Positions 36,753 through 46,469 of a stretch of DNA of 64,000 nt are shown here, piece after piece (within the stretch, counting starts at the first letter, position 1; every line of letters starts with the position of its first letter). The notes below the pieces were generated by a model that did no database searches, was not told the DNA's origin, and saw only the letters and a program-made list of their open reading frames with translations. Source of the stretch: Hirsutella rhossiliensis (Eukaryota; Ascomycota; Sordariomycetes; Hypocreales; Ophiocordycipitaceae); the NCBI RefSeq assembly GCF_020360975.1, contig NW_025408671.1, forward strand, positions 2,728,001-2,792,000. The letters run 5' to 3'. Position numbers and translations under genes: made by a program.

Positions 36753-36958
36753 GTAGGCCCAAGTTTGCCATTTGTCTGTCTTTGGTCATCTCCCTGCTTG
36801 TCGTGCGAGCACATGCATGCAACAGCGGCATCTGGGGACATCAAAAACCCCCGGGCTCCGCCCTCGTTGGACTGCGACACCCACCACCCACCACCACTTT
36901 GACCGTCATCACCATCACCACCACCACCACTGACCTATGCGACTGACAACTCGGACAG
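36753..36958 (+). other. Possible 5'-UTR intron of the forkhead gene
   Basis: CGTCCAG/GTAGGC at 36753 and CTATGCGACTGACAACTCGGACAG ending at 36958 form a plausible donor, branch (GACTGAC) and acceptor, removing 206 nt about 75 nt upstream of the chosen ATG. Inference from splice signals only; transcript data would decide it. Confidence 0.4.
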
Positions 36959-37033
36959 AAATAATTGCCGTCCTTTGCCCTCGCTCGCCGTCGGCGCCAG
37001 CCCTCGCTCTCGGGCTCGCTCGCCCTGGCCGCC

Positions 37034-39292
37034 ATGGCCAAACCAATCCATTTCCCCGGCCCACATGAGCCCGTACACATCTTCCAGGACGACTTCTTCG
37101 AGCGACAGGCGCCCATGACCTGCCACGCGCCCATGCCCGCCATCACAAAGCCCGCCCGTCGCCCTCTGAGCAGCTCTAGCTCAAACGTCATCCTCAACCC
37201 TCCCTACGCGTCCCACGCCAATTACTCTCCCCACAAGACCAACTCGTCGTCTCCTCGCTCCCCCCTCAAGTCCTCCAACGGCAGCAAGCTGAACATGGTG
37301 TCCATGGCTCCCCCCATGGGCAAGGGGCCCACGACCGACTCCCTCCAAAAGCGACCCCATCTCTCAAAGTTCAAGACGGCTGCCGCCCAACGCTCTGCCT
37401 CCGCCCCGAGTATCCATTTCGGCAAGGAAAACGTCCACCCGCAAATCTTTCCTGCGCCCCCCACCATCAATCTATCCCTCGAAAACTACTACCAAAAGCC
37501 CAACGGCAAGCGCGGCCTGATGGACGCCGCCCCCATCAAGGACGCGAGATCGGCCAAGAAGACAAAGACGGACGACGCCACTCTCCCGCCCCACGACTCT
37601 TTCCCGCCCACCCAAGACGACGGCACCAAGCCCCCTCACAGCTACGCCCAGCTCATCGGCATGGCTATTCTCCGATCCCCCCTGCGCAGATTGACCCTCG
37701 CCCAGATCTACAAATGGATCAGCGACAACTATTCGTTTTACAACCCCAATGACGCTGGCTGGCAAAACAGCATCCGGCACAACCTGAGCCTCCACAAAAA
37801 CTTCATCAAGATTGAGCGGCCCAAGGACGACCCGGGCAAGGGCAACTACTGGGGAATCGAGCCGGGCACAGAGTTCCAGTTCCTCAAGGAAAAGCCCAGT
37901 CGGAAGTCGGCACCCACGGCCGAGAACATCCCCGTCATGTCGACGCGCTTGGAGCCTTCCAGGCCCGCCACGGCCCCCGTGCAGGAGCCGACGCTGCCTC
38001 CCCCGGCCCCCATGCACCACTGCAGCCTCCCGCCCCTGCCCACGTCCCAGGCCACCATGTCGATGCCCCTGGAGCTATCCTCGGACGCCACCATTCCCAT
38101 CTCCGACAACGCCCCGCACGACGAGCCGGCGGATAAGTCGGCCGAGCACGAGCTGCCCGTCGAGTCGTCGCTCTACTCGCCCCTGCCCGCCAACATGCAC
38201 TCGTCGCCCCCTGTTTCCAGGAACCTGGAGAGGCGCAGCGGCACCCCGCCATCTGCCGCCCGCAACCCAGGCTCGTCGGCGACGCGCTCCCACAAGCGCA
38301 GGTTCGCGTCCATGGACGACAGCGGCTACATCTCTTCGCTCGAGTCGTCCGTCATGCGCCCGAACCAGAAAGCGCTCTTGCTCACCTCGGAGGCTGACCG
38401 GCCCCGCATCAAGCGCGGCCGCGCCGAAGAGGAGATTGCGCGCCTGCGCGGATCCTCTCCCTTCAGCCCGACCAAGTCGCGCTCGCTCTCGACCTACGGC
38501 CCTGTCTCTTCTTCGCCGCTGCGTCAGGCCAACGAGCACCAGATGCTGCCACCACTGACGCCCGTCATCAAAATGAAGCCTCCTGTCCGGCCTCCTCCCT
38601 CGGCCTCCCCCAACACCAACCTCCGCATCCATCGCGACAAGGTGCGCAACATGCTGCAGTCCCCTCTCCGCCGGGTCACTGGAGTCGGCGAAGATTGCAT
38701 CCCCTGGAGTCCCGCCTTCAACCTGGACGATGCACTCTACGCCTTCGACGACGCGGCCACGACCACGACCGACTTCGACATCTTCCAGGACATGACGTCG
38801 GTGGATGACACCATGTTTCCGGGCATGAACCCTCTGGACACGGGATCGCCCATCAAGCGCTCCGCCAAGCGCGCCCGATGGGACCGGTCGGTGTCCACGT
38901 CTGCCCTCACGGACATTACCAACTCGGGAAAGAAGAAGCCAGCGGCCTATGTGCCGTTGCTCAAGTTTGCTGAGCAATCACCTTCTCAGTTCCTGGAAAC
39001 GCCAAGCAAGGCGTTTGAGGGCCTCGGGTCACCCTCGAAGCTCTTTGGCGAGTCGCCCCTCCGCAATCCCTCGCCAAGCAGGTTCATGCTCGACCTGCCC
39101 GGCGACGGCGACTGGCCCAGCCTGGCCATGGACCCTAACGACTTCATGTCTCATGATGTTTCCGGCGGCTCCGACTTTTCTGGACTGGACATCTTGCAGG
39201 GGTTCGAAAAGATTGGCTCCAACGCTCCGGCTTTCAAGCAGCCTAAGATTCCCAAACCCGCCATGGGGCGAAGCTACACGACGAGATTTTAG
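37034..39292 (+). CDS. Forkhead-domain transcription factor
   Basis: Single exon, 752 aa. The start is the ATG in GCCGCCATGG at 37034; an in-frame ATG at 36965 would lie in the putative 5' intron boundary and gives an Arg-rich extension without support. The forkhead winged-helix domain is at about residues 198-285: KPPHSYAQLIGMAILRSP, LTLAQIYKWISDNYSFY, WQNSIRHNLSLHKNFIKIER and GKGNYWGIEPG. These include the recognition helix NSIRHNLSLHKNF. I see no FHA domain in the N-terminal 198 residues, so it is unlike yeast FKH1/2 and closer in layout to HCM1 or fission-yeast Sep1-type factors. Flanks are disordered and rich in SP/TP pairs (SPHK, SPRSPLK, SPFSPTKS, SPLRR, SPIKR), consistent with cyclin-dependent-kinase control, plus KRGRAEEE and KKTKTDD basic clusters that could act in nuclear import. 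A cell-cycle role is inferred, not shown. Confidence 0.9.
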   Translation: MAKPIHFPGPHEPVHIFQDDFFERQAPMTCHAPMPAITKPARRPLSSSSSNVILNPPYASHANYSPHKTNSSSPRSPLKSSNGSKLNMVSMAPPMGKGPTTDSLQKRPHLSKFKTAAAQRSASAPSIHFGKENVHPQIFPAPPTINLSLENYYQKPNGKRGLMDAAPIKDARSAKKTKTDDATLPPHDSFPPTQDDGTKPPHSYAQLIGMAILRSPLRRLTLAQIYKWISDNYSFYNPNDAGWQNSIRHNLSLHKNFIKIERPKDDPGKGNYWGIEPGTEFQFLKEKPSRKSAPTAENIPVMSTRLEPSRPATAPVQEPTLPPPAPMHHCSLPPLPTSQATMSMPLELSSDATIPISDNAPHDEPADKSAEHELPVESSLYSPLPANMHSSPPVSRNLERRSGTPPSAARNPGSSATRSHKRRFASMDDSGYISSLESSVMRPNQKALLLTSEADRPRIKRGRAEEEIARLRGSSPFSPTKSRSLSTYGPVSSSPLRQANEHQMLPPLTPVIKMKPPVRPPPSASPNTNLRIHRDKVRNMLQSPLRRVTGVGEDCIPWSPAFNLDDALYAFDDAATTTTDFDIFQDMTSVDDTMFPGMNPLDTGSPIKRSAKRARWDRSVSTSALTDITNSGKKKPAAYVPLLKFAEQSPSQFLETPSKAFEGLGSPSKLFGESPLRNPSPSRFMLDLPGDGDWPSLAMDPNDFMSHDVSGGSDFSGLDILQGFEKIGSNAPAFKQPKIPKPAMGRSYTTRF

Positions 39293-40123
39293 GCGAAAAC
39301 AGAAGGCAGCAGAGAAACGGGGGAAACAAGGAAGCGTTCATCACGGGGCAAGCGAGACCCCCTCAATGGAGCGAGCATGCATCTTAATGACTTAATGACT
39401 CTGATGAGAGGAAGACACTCATGGAGACGTCACGAGCTTGCAGCTGAGCTTGTGCTCGGCGGTTGCAATAGAGAAAGAGGGCCCAAGGCTTGGCGGAGAC
39501 AGCGTTCTCAACCCACAGCTCCACGGCGGGCTTTTTTCGCTGACGATAACGTACACGGAGTATATGAGCGTGCTGTCACAGGATTTGACAAGGGAGGGAA
39601 ACGAGGTTGATTTGGCTCGGACACGGGGTTTGGCTTTTCTTCTTTTTTGGCCTGTACGCTTTGGTCGCCCGGAGTCTGGATTTGACCGCCGAGGGCTTTG
39701 TTGGATACTGTACGTGTTTGAATCGGGTTCGCGTCGGGGTTTGGATGGCCGGACCGGTTAGGCCAGAAACGGGGTATTCAGCGCCGTGCCTTGGGGGCAC
39801 GTTGAGACAGCATAAACGAAATTGACTTGTCGCCATAACTTTGACTATCCGTGAGTTGGTGATGAGCAGTGTGCGAGACAAGTCGGCGATGTGAGGATGT
39901 ATTTGCATGTGCTTGAAGCCATCTTGATGTACATGGTGCGAATATGGGTATCTATTTGCAAGCGAGCATGGCCGCCCAAAACCAAACGCCAGTCTTTCGT
40001 CAAAGGTGGAAAGAGGTCAAAGCTAAAGCCGCGGGGAGATTCTATAGAGTCAGGATGGTGCGCCAGGACGTGCCCGGCTGATTTGTATGGGATCAAAGGA
40101 CGAGGTGAGGGCAGGGCGCGAGA
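39293..40123. other. Convergent 3' intergenic region
   Basis: 831 bp between the forkhead stop and the ATG101 stop. Includes one TACTGTACGTG element near 39708. No gene recognised. Confidence 0.55.
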
Positions 40124-41040
40124 CTAGCCGTATATGCGCATTCGAGCGGCCCAGCCCGTCTCCTTTTGGTCGACGTTGATCTTGAAGGGGAAGGGGTTGC
40201 CGCCTTGGGTGGTTATGGGCGGTATGTGGTCCTTGTGGGAGTTGGCAAAGGTGACGATTTTCATGGCGGTGGTGAGAAGGGTTTGTTCCATGGCGCGGCG
40301 GACCTTGGCGCGCTCTAGACGGCATGCAACAAAGCACGGTCAGATTATGGGGCAAGCAATGGAGGGAAAAGCATGGGGGCTCGGCGCACCGCTTTCCGTC
40401 CGGGGCTCGGCGACGGTGACCTTTACGGTCCAGCATTCCCAGCAAACCTCCTCGTCTCCGCGCGAGAGCCAGGCTTTGCGCCGCCTCTTCTCGAAAAACT
40501 GGACGGCGAGCTGGCCCCTGGCGCCGTTGCTAGAAGGGTGGTGACTGTTGGCTGTGGTGGCGGCGGCGCCGGAAGCGGAGGAGCGCTCGGCGTCGAGTTG
40601 GCGCTCGAGGGCCGAGGCGCGCTGGTCGATCATGGTCTCGAGCTCGTCGTCGTCGACGTAGGGGAGGGTGAGGTCGAGGACGTCGCGGGTGCGCGGGGTG
40701 AGGGAGGGGAAGAAGCGGGTGAAGAAGATTGTGTGGAGGATTCCTACATTTCACATGTCAGCAAGTGTCCTTTTTTTTTGGCATGCGAGGGCAGCGACAG
40801 GATTTGGTATGTATGATGCGGCTTGTGGTTGCACGCACACGGTGATGCTGTGATGCGGGCGGGGGCGGGGGCGGGGGAGGGGGAAAAGAAAGGGAGAGGG
40901 AGAGAGAGAGCGGGAGAGAGAGGGAGAGAGAGAGAGAGAGGGCTGGGACCTTTGACGACGTCGCGGACGGAGCGCGGGTCGCTGAAGACGTCGAGGATGA
41001 ACTCGGGGGGGTCTTGCTGCTGGTCCATTGTCGACGGCAT
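40124..41040 (-). CDS. ATG101: Autophagy-related protein 101
   Basis: HORMA-domain partner of ATG13 in the ATG1/ULK initiation complex. Exons: 41040-40950, 40743-40390 and 40314-40124; introns 206 and 75 nt; 211 aa, the normal length. Sequence marks: PPEFILDVFSDPRSVRDVVK spliced to GILHTIFFTRFFPSLTPRTR, then DVLDLTLPYVDDDELETMI, the LAVQFFEKRRRKAW block, EEVCWECWTVKVTVAEP, and after intron 2 ERAKVRRAMEQTLL and HKDHIPPIT. The WF-finger region is represented by VCWECW-type sequence. Intron 1 has an unusual donor (AAAG/GTCCCA) and is unusually long because it holds a purine microsatellite beside the donor. Start: the first ATG at 41040; a second in-frame ATG at 41028 is equally possible. It is divergently placed from the small secreted-protein gene, 1.8 kb away. 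Confidence 0.94.
40856..40941. repeat. Purine-rich GGGGGC/GA tract inside ATG101 intron 1
   Basis: GGGGGC units pass into GGGAGA and then a GA run on the + strand (CT on the transcript). It ends only about 8 bases from the intron's 5' splice site. Confidence 0.85.
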
Positions 41041-41176
41041 CGCGGGGCGTGTGGTTTCTTTGACGTTGCTCTTGATGACGGCGGCCGATGGGTTGAGGAG
41101 GAGGTGGAGGAGGTGGAAGGGAAAGCAAGGGGGCTTGTTGGTACCGAGAAGGTAATAGAGGATAATTAGCTACTAA

Positions 41177-41253
41177 CCTACCTACAGTACCTACCTGTCT
41201 ACCTACCTGCCTACCTGCCTGCCTACCTACCTGCCTACCTACAGCAGGGCATG
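41177..41253. repeat. CTAC/CTGC tetranucleotide array
   Basis: Imperfect run of CTAC and CTGC units upstream of ATG101; the complement of the GTAG arrays seen elsewhere in the window. Confidence 0.85.
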
Positions 41254-42720
41254 TATGTACGTATGTATATGCCGACCGGCGGCGGCGGGGCAGCAAGGTA
41301 CGTAGGTACCTACTTGGAGGGGTCCTGACCGAGGTCACGGGCGCGGCACCATCATAACTTGGTCAGCCCGTCATGTCACGGAGGTCATGATGCCGCCCCG
41401 GGCATCTTTCTCCCGCCATGCCAAACGCCTGCGGCCGGCAACGCCACGTTTGGCTCGGCCAATGGACATTGTAGAAACATATATCCAGGGCAAGGCCGGA
41501 GAAGAGCTCGGAGAAATGGTAGCCGGCCGGGATGGAAGAAAACACTCCAGACCTTGAGAAGCTCCAGCTGGATCTACGGTAGACGAAGCTTCCGCCACGG
41601 CACACGAGGAACCAACGGACGGTGAGCGCATGCCCCGCGTGCAGGGCCTCGTCGCACAAAAACTCTCTGGCCATGGGTTTGCCGCGCCGCCGTCTGGGTA
41701 CACAACATCTTTCCCGTCTTCTGGAGCACTGGTGTCCCTGGTGTGTCCTGGTGAATGATTCCCATACAAGGATCAAGGGCTGCACAGGCCCCTTGGATGG
41801 AAAATAACTACTCCGGTACCGCGCACCCATTTCAACGACAATCCTTTCTCTTCTTTCCCTTCCTTGCCTCGCTCCTGCATCGGCCTCGTTGCCGTCGTCT
41901 ACGGATATATGACAAGAAGCGCAACCACTTGCTCCAGACAACTGCGGACCGAGTTTACGCCTCGCCGCGACGCCAATGCGACCGAGTCGGCCGTCTTCTT
42001 ACACGCATCCCCTAGGTCTGGTAAGAACTCTTTTTGCAAGCAAACACTCGGTTAAAGGGTACTCTACGGCCGTTGACCCAGGTTCGCCTGGATCTGGGAA
42101 TACTTCTTTATGCAAGTAAATGCTTGGTCACAATGCCCATTCCGTGTGAGAGGCAGACTTTTTGGTCCAACGCCAAGCTTTGTTGTGATATCGGCGTATG
42201 CAATGACTTAGTCCCGGACCTTTTTTCCCCAATGTCTCGCTCTCACCCTTTACTTCCGCTTTGCGAGGACCCGAGGCTGACGAGTTCATCTGAAAGCAAC
42301 CCTAATAGAAACCGGACCTTAAAGATGCTCGTCTGAACCGTCAACACAATGTGGTTGGCTGGCCGAGTGATCCTCCATGTGCCAGAGTCCATGACGCCTC
42401 TTCTCTCGCACGTCCGTCATGTTGATGTCAGGAGGTCGTGAAAACGACAAACGTTCCATTCGGGCCATATTCCAACCGACTTGGACACGGCAACGAGCAT
42501 GTCTTGCATGGCACAGAAAGCCCTTGCAGCCAGCCCCGGTCGTGACCGTGAGCAAGCCCCTGCTGGCATACGTCTTGGCATCCCTTGTCCAGGCCACTCG
42601 TGCATCACCTACGTCGGCCGTAAGCTGCATTTCGCTTATGCTATCCGTCACATTCGGAGATGCACATCACAACGGAAATGTCTCGGCCCGTCGTGCTGGC
42701 ACGGACCGGTTCCAAGCAGT

Positions 42721-42727
42721 TATATAA
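42721..42727 (+). promoter_or_regulatory. TATA box of the small secreted-protein gene
   Basis: TATATAA (in GTTATATAAAGC) lies 119-125 bases upstream of the ATG at 42846, followed by a pyrimidine-rich leader (CCATCCTCTCCCCATCTACT). A clear TATA box is uncommon for the housekeeping genes here and suits a regulated, strongly expressed gene. Confidence 0.65.
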
Positions 42728-42845
42728 AGCGGCCGAGTTCCCTTCATCTCGTGAGCCACCATCCTCTCCCCATCTACTCTAACTTCACACGACTCGCCGA
42801 CGTCGAATCACTTGTCGCAGGTTTTTGGAAGCTTCTCCGCCAAAC

Positions 42846-43072
42846 ATGAAGGTCATTGGTCTTGTCGTGGCAGTCTTTGCCGGTCTGGGGCTGGCAGCTC
42901 AGGAGGCAGAGGCGAGGAGGCCTTGCCCTCCTCCGGTGGTAGGTTTCATGGCTACCTAGCGATGAATTGCTGCTGACTTGGCCATCAGGCCTGCCTGCGA
43001 CGCGCTGACTGCACGTACAAAGTTGGTCCCTGTGTTTTTTGCAAGCCCGAATGCCGCGTCGGGGGAATATGA
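42846..43072 (+). CDS. Small secreted cysteine-rich protein
   Basis: Too short and too interrupted to show as a long open frame. Exon 1 is 42846-42938, the intron is 42939-42988 (GTAGGT, TGCTGAC branch, CAG; 50 nt), and exon 2 is 42989-43072; 58 aa. The N-terminus MKVIGLVVAVFAGLGLAA is a classic signal peptide (cleavage likely after A18 or A23). The mature part is about 35-40 residues with six cysteines at 27, 33, 39, 46, 49 and 53, i.e. spacing C-x5-C-x5-C-x6-C-x2-C-x3-C, enough for three disulphides. No family assigned; the size class is that of fungal secreted effectors, small antimicrobial peptides or hydrophilic wall peptides. The intron falls at a codon boundary and all signals are canonical. 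Support: TATA box upstream, a leader of normal length, an ATG in AAACATGAAG context and clean splicing. Main doubt: its shortness. Confidence 0.75.
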
Positions 43073-43641
43073 GGCCCGCGATGCCCACAACGGTGGATGA
43101 TTGTTGCTGGGAATAGTGTAAACCGGATAATTGACACTCCGTACTGTACTGTACCTATGTCGCTGGACCGAGCCTCGACCCACTTGTAGCAGTGCAATTG
43201 TACCGAGGCTTCGGCGCTATCCGCTGGTGCTGGACCGGAGGGAGGCGGGGGCCCCTTGGCGGGCTGTCAAGTCCCTACCTGATACTACGTAGGTACCTAC
43301 TATTGAGGTGCCCAGTACTTTGTAGTACCCAGGTAGGAACTACCTAGGTAGTAATCTACCATCGTCGAGTAATGTATCATGTACGTCACATTCTCCGTAC
43401 ACTTTGCATCAACTCAATAGTCTCAAGTACCCCCAAATGTACCTGGAAACACTGGCGGGCATCAAGCAGCCAGAGCCGCGCATCGGCCTCGCTTGCCAGC
43501 ACCAAGGAGAAAAGCCTCACGCATCCTCGACGCCGCCGCCGCCGCCGCCGCCATTGCCGTATCCCCTCGCCATCGACGCCCAGGACCAAGGCGGATGACC
43601 CTCGGCGACGCAGCCCCCGTCTCTCAGCGTCTGCGCCCGCC
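43073..43641. other. Spacer between secreted-protein gene and PEX3
   Basis: 569 bp with a TACTGTACTGTAC element at about 43142-43154 and a block of TAGGTAC/CTACCTAG-type sequence at 43283-43362. The part next to PEX3 is leader-like with a GCC/CCG run (about 43530-43556). Confidence 0.55.
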
Positions 43642-45327
43642 ATGCTGTCCTCGGCCCGGCGCTGGCTGCACAGCAACAGGACCCCCCTCGCCATTGGCGT
43701 AGGCGTCGTCGGCGCCGGCTACGTCGTCACCCAGTATGTCCTCAACAAGATCAGCGACGCCCGCGAGCGCATGAGCAGCGATCGCATCGCGAAGGAAAAG
43801 TGAGCTTTCGCACGGCCCTGCTATACGGGAGACGATGGGGCTGACCGCGCGCGACACAGCCTGCGCCGCCGATTCCAGCAGAACCAAGAAGACTGTACCT
43901 TTACCGTCCTCGCTCTCCTCCCTACGGCCACGGCAAACATCATTTCCGCCCTCAACACGGAGCAGATCACGTATGAGATTCAACAGACCAAGAGCGCCGC
44001 AAGGGGCCCCAAGGGCGCTGCCGCCGCGAGCCCCCCAAGCATCGCCGACACCACCTTGACCGACGAGGACGGCAAGAGCATGGCCAGCATGCATAGCGAA
44101 AGCGGCATCCACGCGAGCCAGATTGCGACGCCCTCGCCCTTTGCGCCCGCCGGCGACGCGGCCAAGCAAGATGGGGGCGTGCAAAAGACTCGCAAGACCA
44201 AGAGGCAACTCTGGGATAGCCTGGCCATCAGCGGTGCGTCAAGTCCCCAACCGCGGCAACCTGGATGGAAAGGCTGACCAGGATCCTTCGAGCCCACAGC
44301 CGTCACGAGGGCCTTTACCCTCGTCTACACCCTCGCCCTCCTCGCCATGTTGACCAGGATCCAGCTCAACCTCCTCGGCCGCCGCAGCTACCTGTCCAGC
44401 GTCGTTTCCCTCGCCACTGGCGCTCAACAGGCCACCATTAGCCTCGAGAACAACGACGACGACAACACAGAGCAAGACTACGGCAACGATTTTGACACGA
44501 ACCGCAAGTACCTGACCTTTAGCTGGTGGCTGCTCAACAGGGGCTGGATGGAGATGATGCACCGGGTCGAGAGCGCAGTGCGGACCGTATTCGGGAGCCT
44601 GAGCCCCCGGGACCTGGTGAGCTTTGAGAGGTTCGGCGAGCTTACGATGGAGGTGAGGAAGCTCGTCGAGGGATCCACGCCCGAGGAGCGGAGGACGTCG
44701 GACTGGCTGAAGCTCATGCTCCCGCCTCGGGACCAAGAAGCCGACGTCATCCGCGAGTCGGGCATCCTCGACGACAACTCGATGCAGGGCGGCCTCTCTC
44801 AGCCGTCACCGGCCGCTCTGAGACGGCTGCTCGACGAGACTGCCGACCTCATCGAGTCGCCCGCCTTTGCCCACGTCCTGACGCTCGTCCTCGACGCGGG
44901 ATTCTCCTTTCTCGTCGACACGAAGCTCGCCGCCGAAGCCTTTGACCTTCCCACCCAAGGAGCAGGCCAGGCTGCCGCCGCCGCGGCAGACGCAGGAGAG
45001 TCTAAGGTCATCCTGCTGCCCAAGATTCTCTCGGTGCTGACGCGCCAGGCGCATGCCATCGGGAGCGGCATGCCCAACGAATACCTCGAGCAGATGGAGA
45101 CGGTCCGGGCCGTCGAGGCCTTTGCCGCCGTCGTCTACTCGAGTAACTGGGAAAACGAGATTCAAGGCGATGGCCTTATGAACAGCGCGGTGCATGTGAG
45201 CACCGAGGGTGCGTCGTCGCAAGCCAAGAGCGGCGACCAGAGCCAGGGCGGCGACCAGAGCATTGGCATGGTCGAGCCACCCAGCAGGTTTGAGGGCGCA
45301 TGGGAGAGGGCGACTGAGAAGAGATGA
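43642..45327 (+). CDS. PEX3: Peroxisomal biogenesis factor 3
   Basis: Membrane receptor for PEX19 that inserts peroxisomal membrane proteins and also serves inheritance and pexophagy. Exons: 43642-43799, 43860-44233 and 44300-45327; introns 60 and 66 nt; 519 aa. N-terminus MLSSARRWLHSNRTPLAIGV with one membrane anchor at about residues 15-34 (PLAIGVGVVGAGYVVTQYVL), then the hallmark ERMSSDRIAKE/NLRRRFQQNQEDCTFTVLAL across intron 1. QLWDSLAIS/AVTRAFTLVYTLALLAMLTR spans intron 2, followed by QLNLLGRRSYLSSVVSLA. The middle carries an acidic loop (ENNDDDNTEQDYG) and the C-terminus is Gly/Gln/Ser-rich. A disordered insert (about residues 87-140) separates the anchor region from the helical core. 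The ATG is in CGCCATGC context. Confidence 0.95.
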
Positions 45328-45832
45328 TGACGGCAGCTCCTCCTTTCTTCTTCTGCATTGTATTACCTAGACGACCTGTGACGGATTTCTAACCCTTTGA
45401 CTCATATTATGGCCGATATACAGGCGCCTTAAGAGGGAATGGATACAAATGCCCATTCAGGTATCACAGCCACCTGTGACATTAATGGAGCAGGCAGGTG
45501 ATCCTTTCGGCAGGGCCCGGCTTTGGCAGTGACCTCAGACCTCTCCACCTGAGGCTCATTGAGCCCTCGGGCACATATCCCTCATCTTGAAATACCCTGG
45601 TGCTGCTTTGGCAGCCGGGCACCGGTGAGGTGTGACTAAAGGTCGTAATCTCGCATCGTATCGGGTTCGGCCACAGGCTCGGCGACCAGCACCATTAGGT
45701 GCAAGACGTAGGGAACGCAGCGATGCTGAGCTGAGACTGGCCTTGACCAGTCCCGCTGGCGGCAAGGGATATCATATCTCCCGTGGGCGTCCGAGTCGAT
45801 GCTGATGGCGTGGAGGGAGTCTCGAGGGTATT
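45328..45832. other. Convergent 3' intergenic region, PEX3 / BET5
   Basis: 505 bp between converging stops. Nothing recognised beyond likely 3' UTRs. Confidence 0.6.
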
Positions 45833-46469
45833 TCACATGAGTCCTCGAATGAACTGATCCAGACCCAGCTCAAAGAGTTCGTTTTGGACGCCGTCGCCGC
45901 CCTTGTGCTCGACGGGCGCCAGAGGGTTCTTGACGACTGCAGGGGCACCTCTGTCAGCACTGGGGGGCCCTTTGTCGAAGACGAATGGCCAATCTCCCCA
46001 AGGCCAGTCGCTTTTACGTGTTGGGCGGAGCAGAAGGGGGCACGAGACGCACCGTACTCGACCCACAGGTTAATGTATATCTGATGCAGCACGTTGCGCA
46101 TGCTCGCCGATGCCGTGTCGGTGAGCAGGACGAAGCGCAGGTTGGCGGGGGTCTCGTAAAAGTGCAGCTTGTAGTGGGCGGTGCGGTAACTGATGAAGGC
46201 GTCGTCGTCGCCGCCGAGCTTGCGGACCATGTTGCGCAGGGAGAAGATGGTGCCGAAGACGAGCTTGGCGTCGTCGGAGGCGGCGACCGACGTCGTGTTG
46301 GCGGGGGCGGGCCGGGAGGCCGAGGGGGGGAGCCAGGATTTGGCATAGATGCATTCGGCTGGTGATGAGAAAGGACGAGGTCATGGTGCGTTAGCTTTGG
46401 AGGCTTCCGCATGGGGAGAGCGGCCGTCGTACTGTGGCGATCGAAGATGTAGAAGTTGTAGACGGTCAT
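45833..46469 (-). CDS. BET5: TRAPP complex subunit BET5 (TRAPPC1-type)
   Basis: Longin-fold subunit of the TRAPP vesicle-tethering complexes, acting as part of the Ypt1/Rab1 exchange factor at the Golgi. Exons: 46469-46433, 46358-46053 and 45936-45833; introns 74 and 116 nt; 148 aa, typical. MTVYNFYIFDRH splices to TECIYAKSWLPP; then DAKLVFGTIFSLRNMVRKLG, FISYRTAHYKLHFYETPANL, RFVLLTDTASASMRNVLHQI and YINLWVEY, and after intron 2 VVKNPLAPVEHKGGDGVQNE ending GLDQFIRGLM. These are the standard Bet5 blocks. The insert DDAFIS and the Ala/Pro segment around SASRPAPANTT are ordinary fungal variation. It shares a 740-bp divergent promoter region with the CaMKK-like kinase. Confidence 0.93.

Larger units (their letters stand above)
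33207..37033. other. Long intergenic region and forkhead-gene leader
   Basis: 3.83 kb without a supported gene. It contains a T-run (about 33892-33905), a duplicated GTACAGTC element (34510-34570), GA repeats (about 34820-34837), several TACTGTAC palindromes (35203-35215, 35464-35500, 35579-35592), a GGAT array, a TC array and poly-C runs. From about 36000 the + strand is C/T-rich and looks like the leader of the forkhead gene. The open frames here encode only low-complexity sequence. Confidence 0.55.
41041..42845. other. Divergent intergenic region, ATG101 / small secreted-protein gene
   Basis: 1.8 kb without a further supported gene. A CTAC/CTGC array sits in the ATG101 upstream region and a TATA box close to the secreted-protein gene. 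Confidence 0.55.

Noticed and set aside
36008..36946. 312-codon open frame on + upstream of the forkhead gene
   Set aside because: Low-complexity Pro/Ser/Leu sequence from C/T repeats; crosses the likely leader-intron donor.
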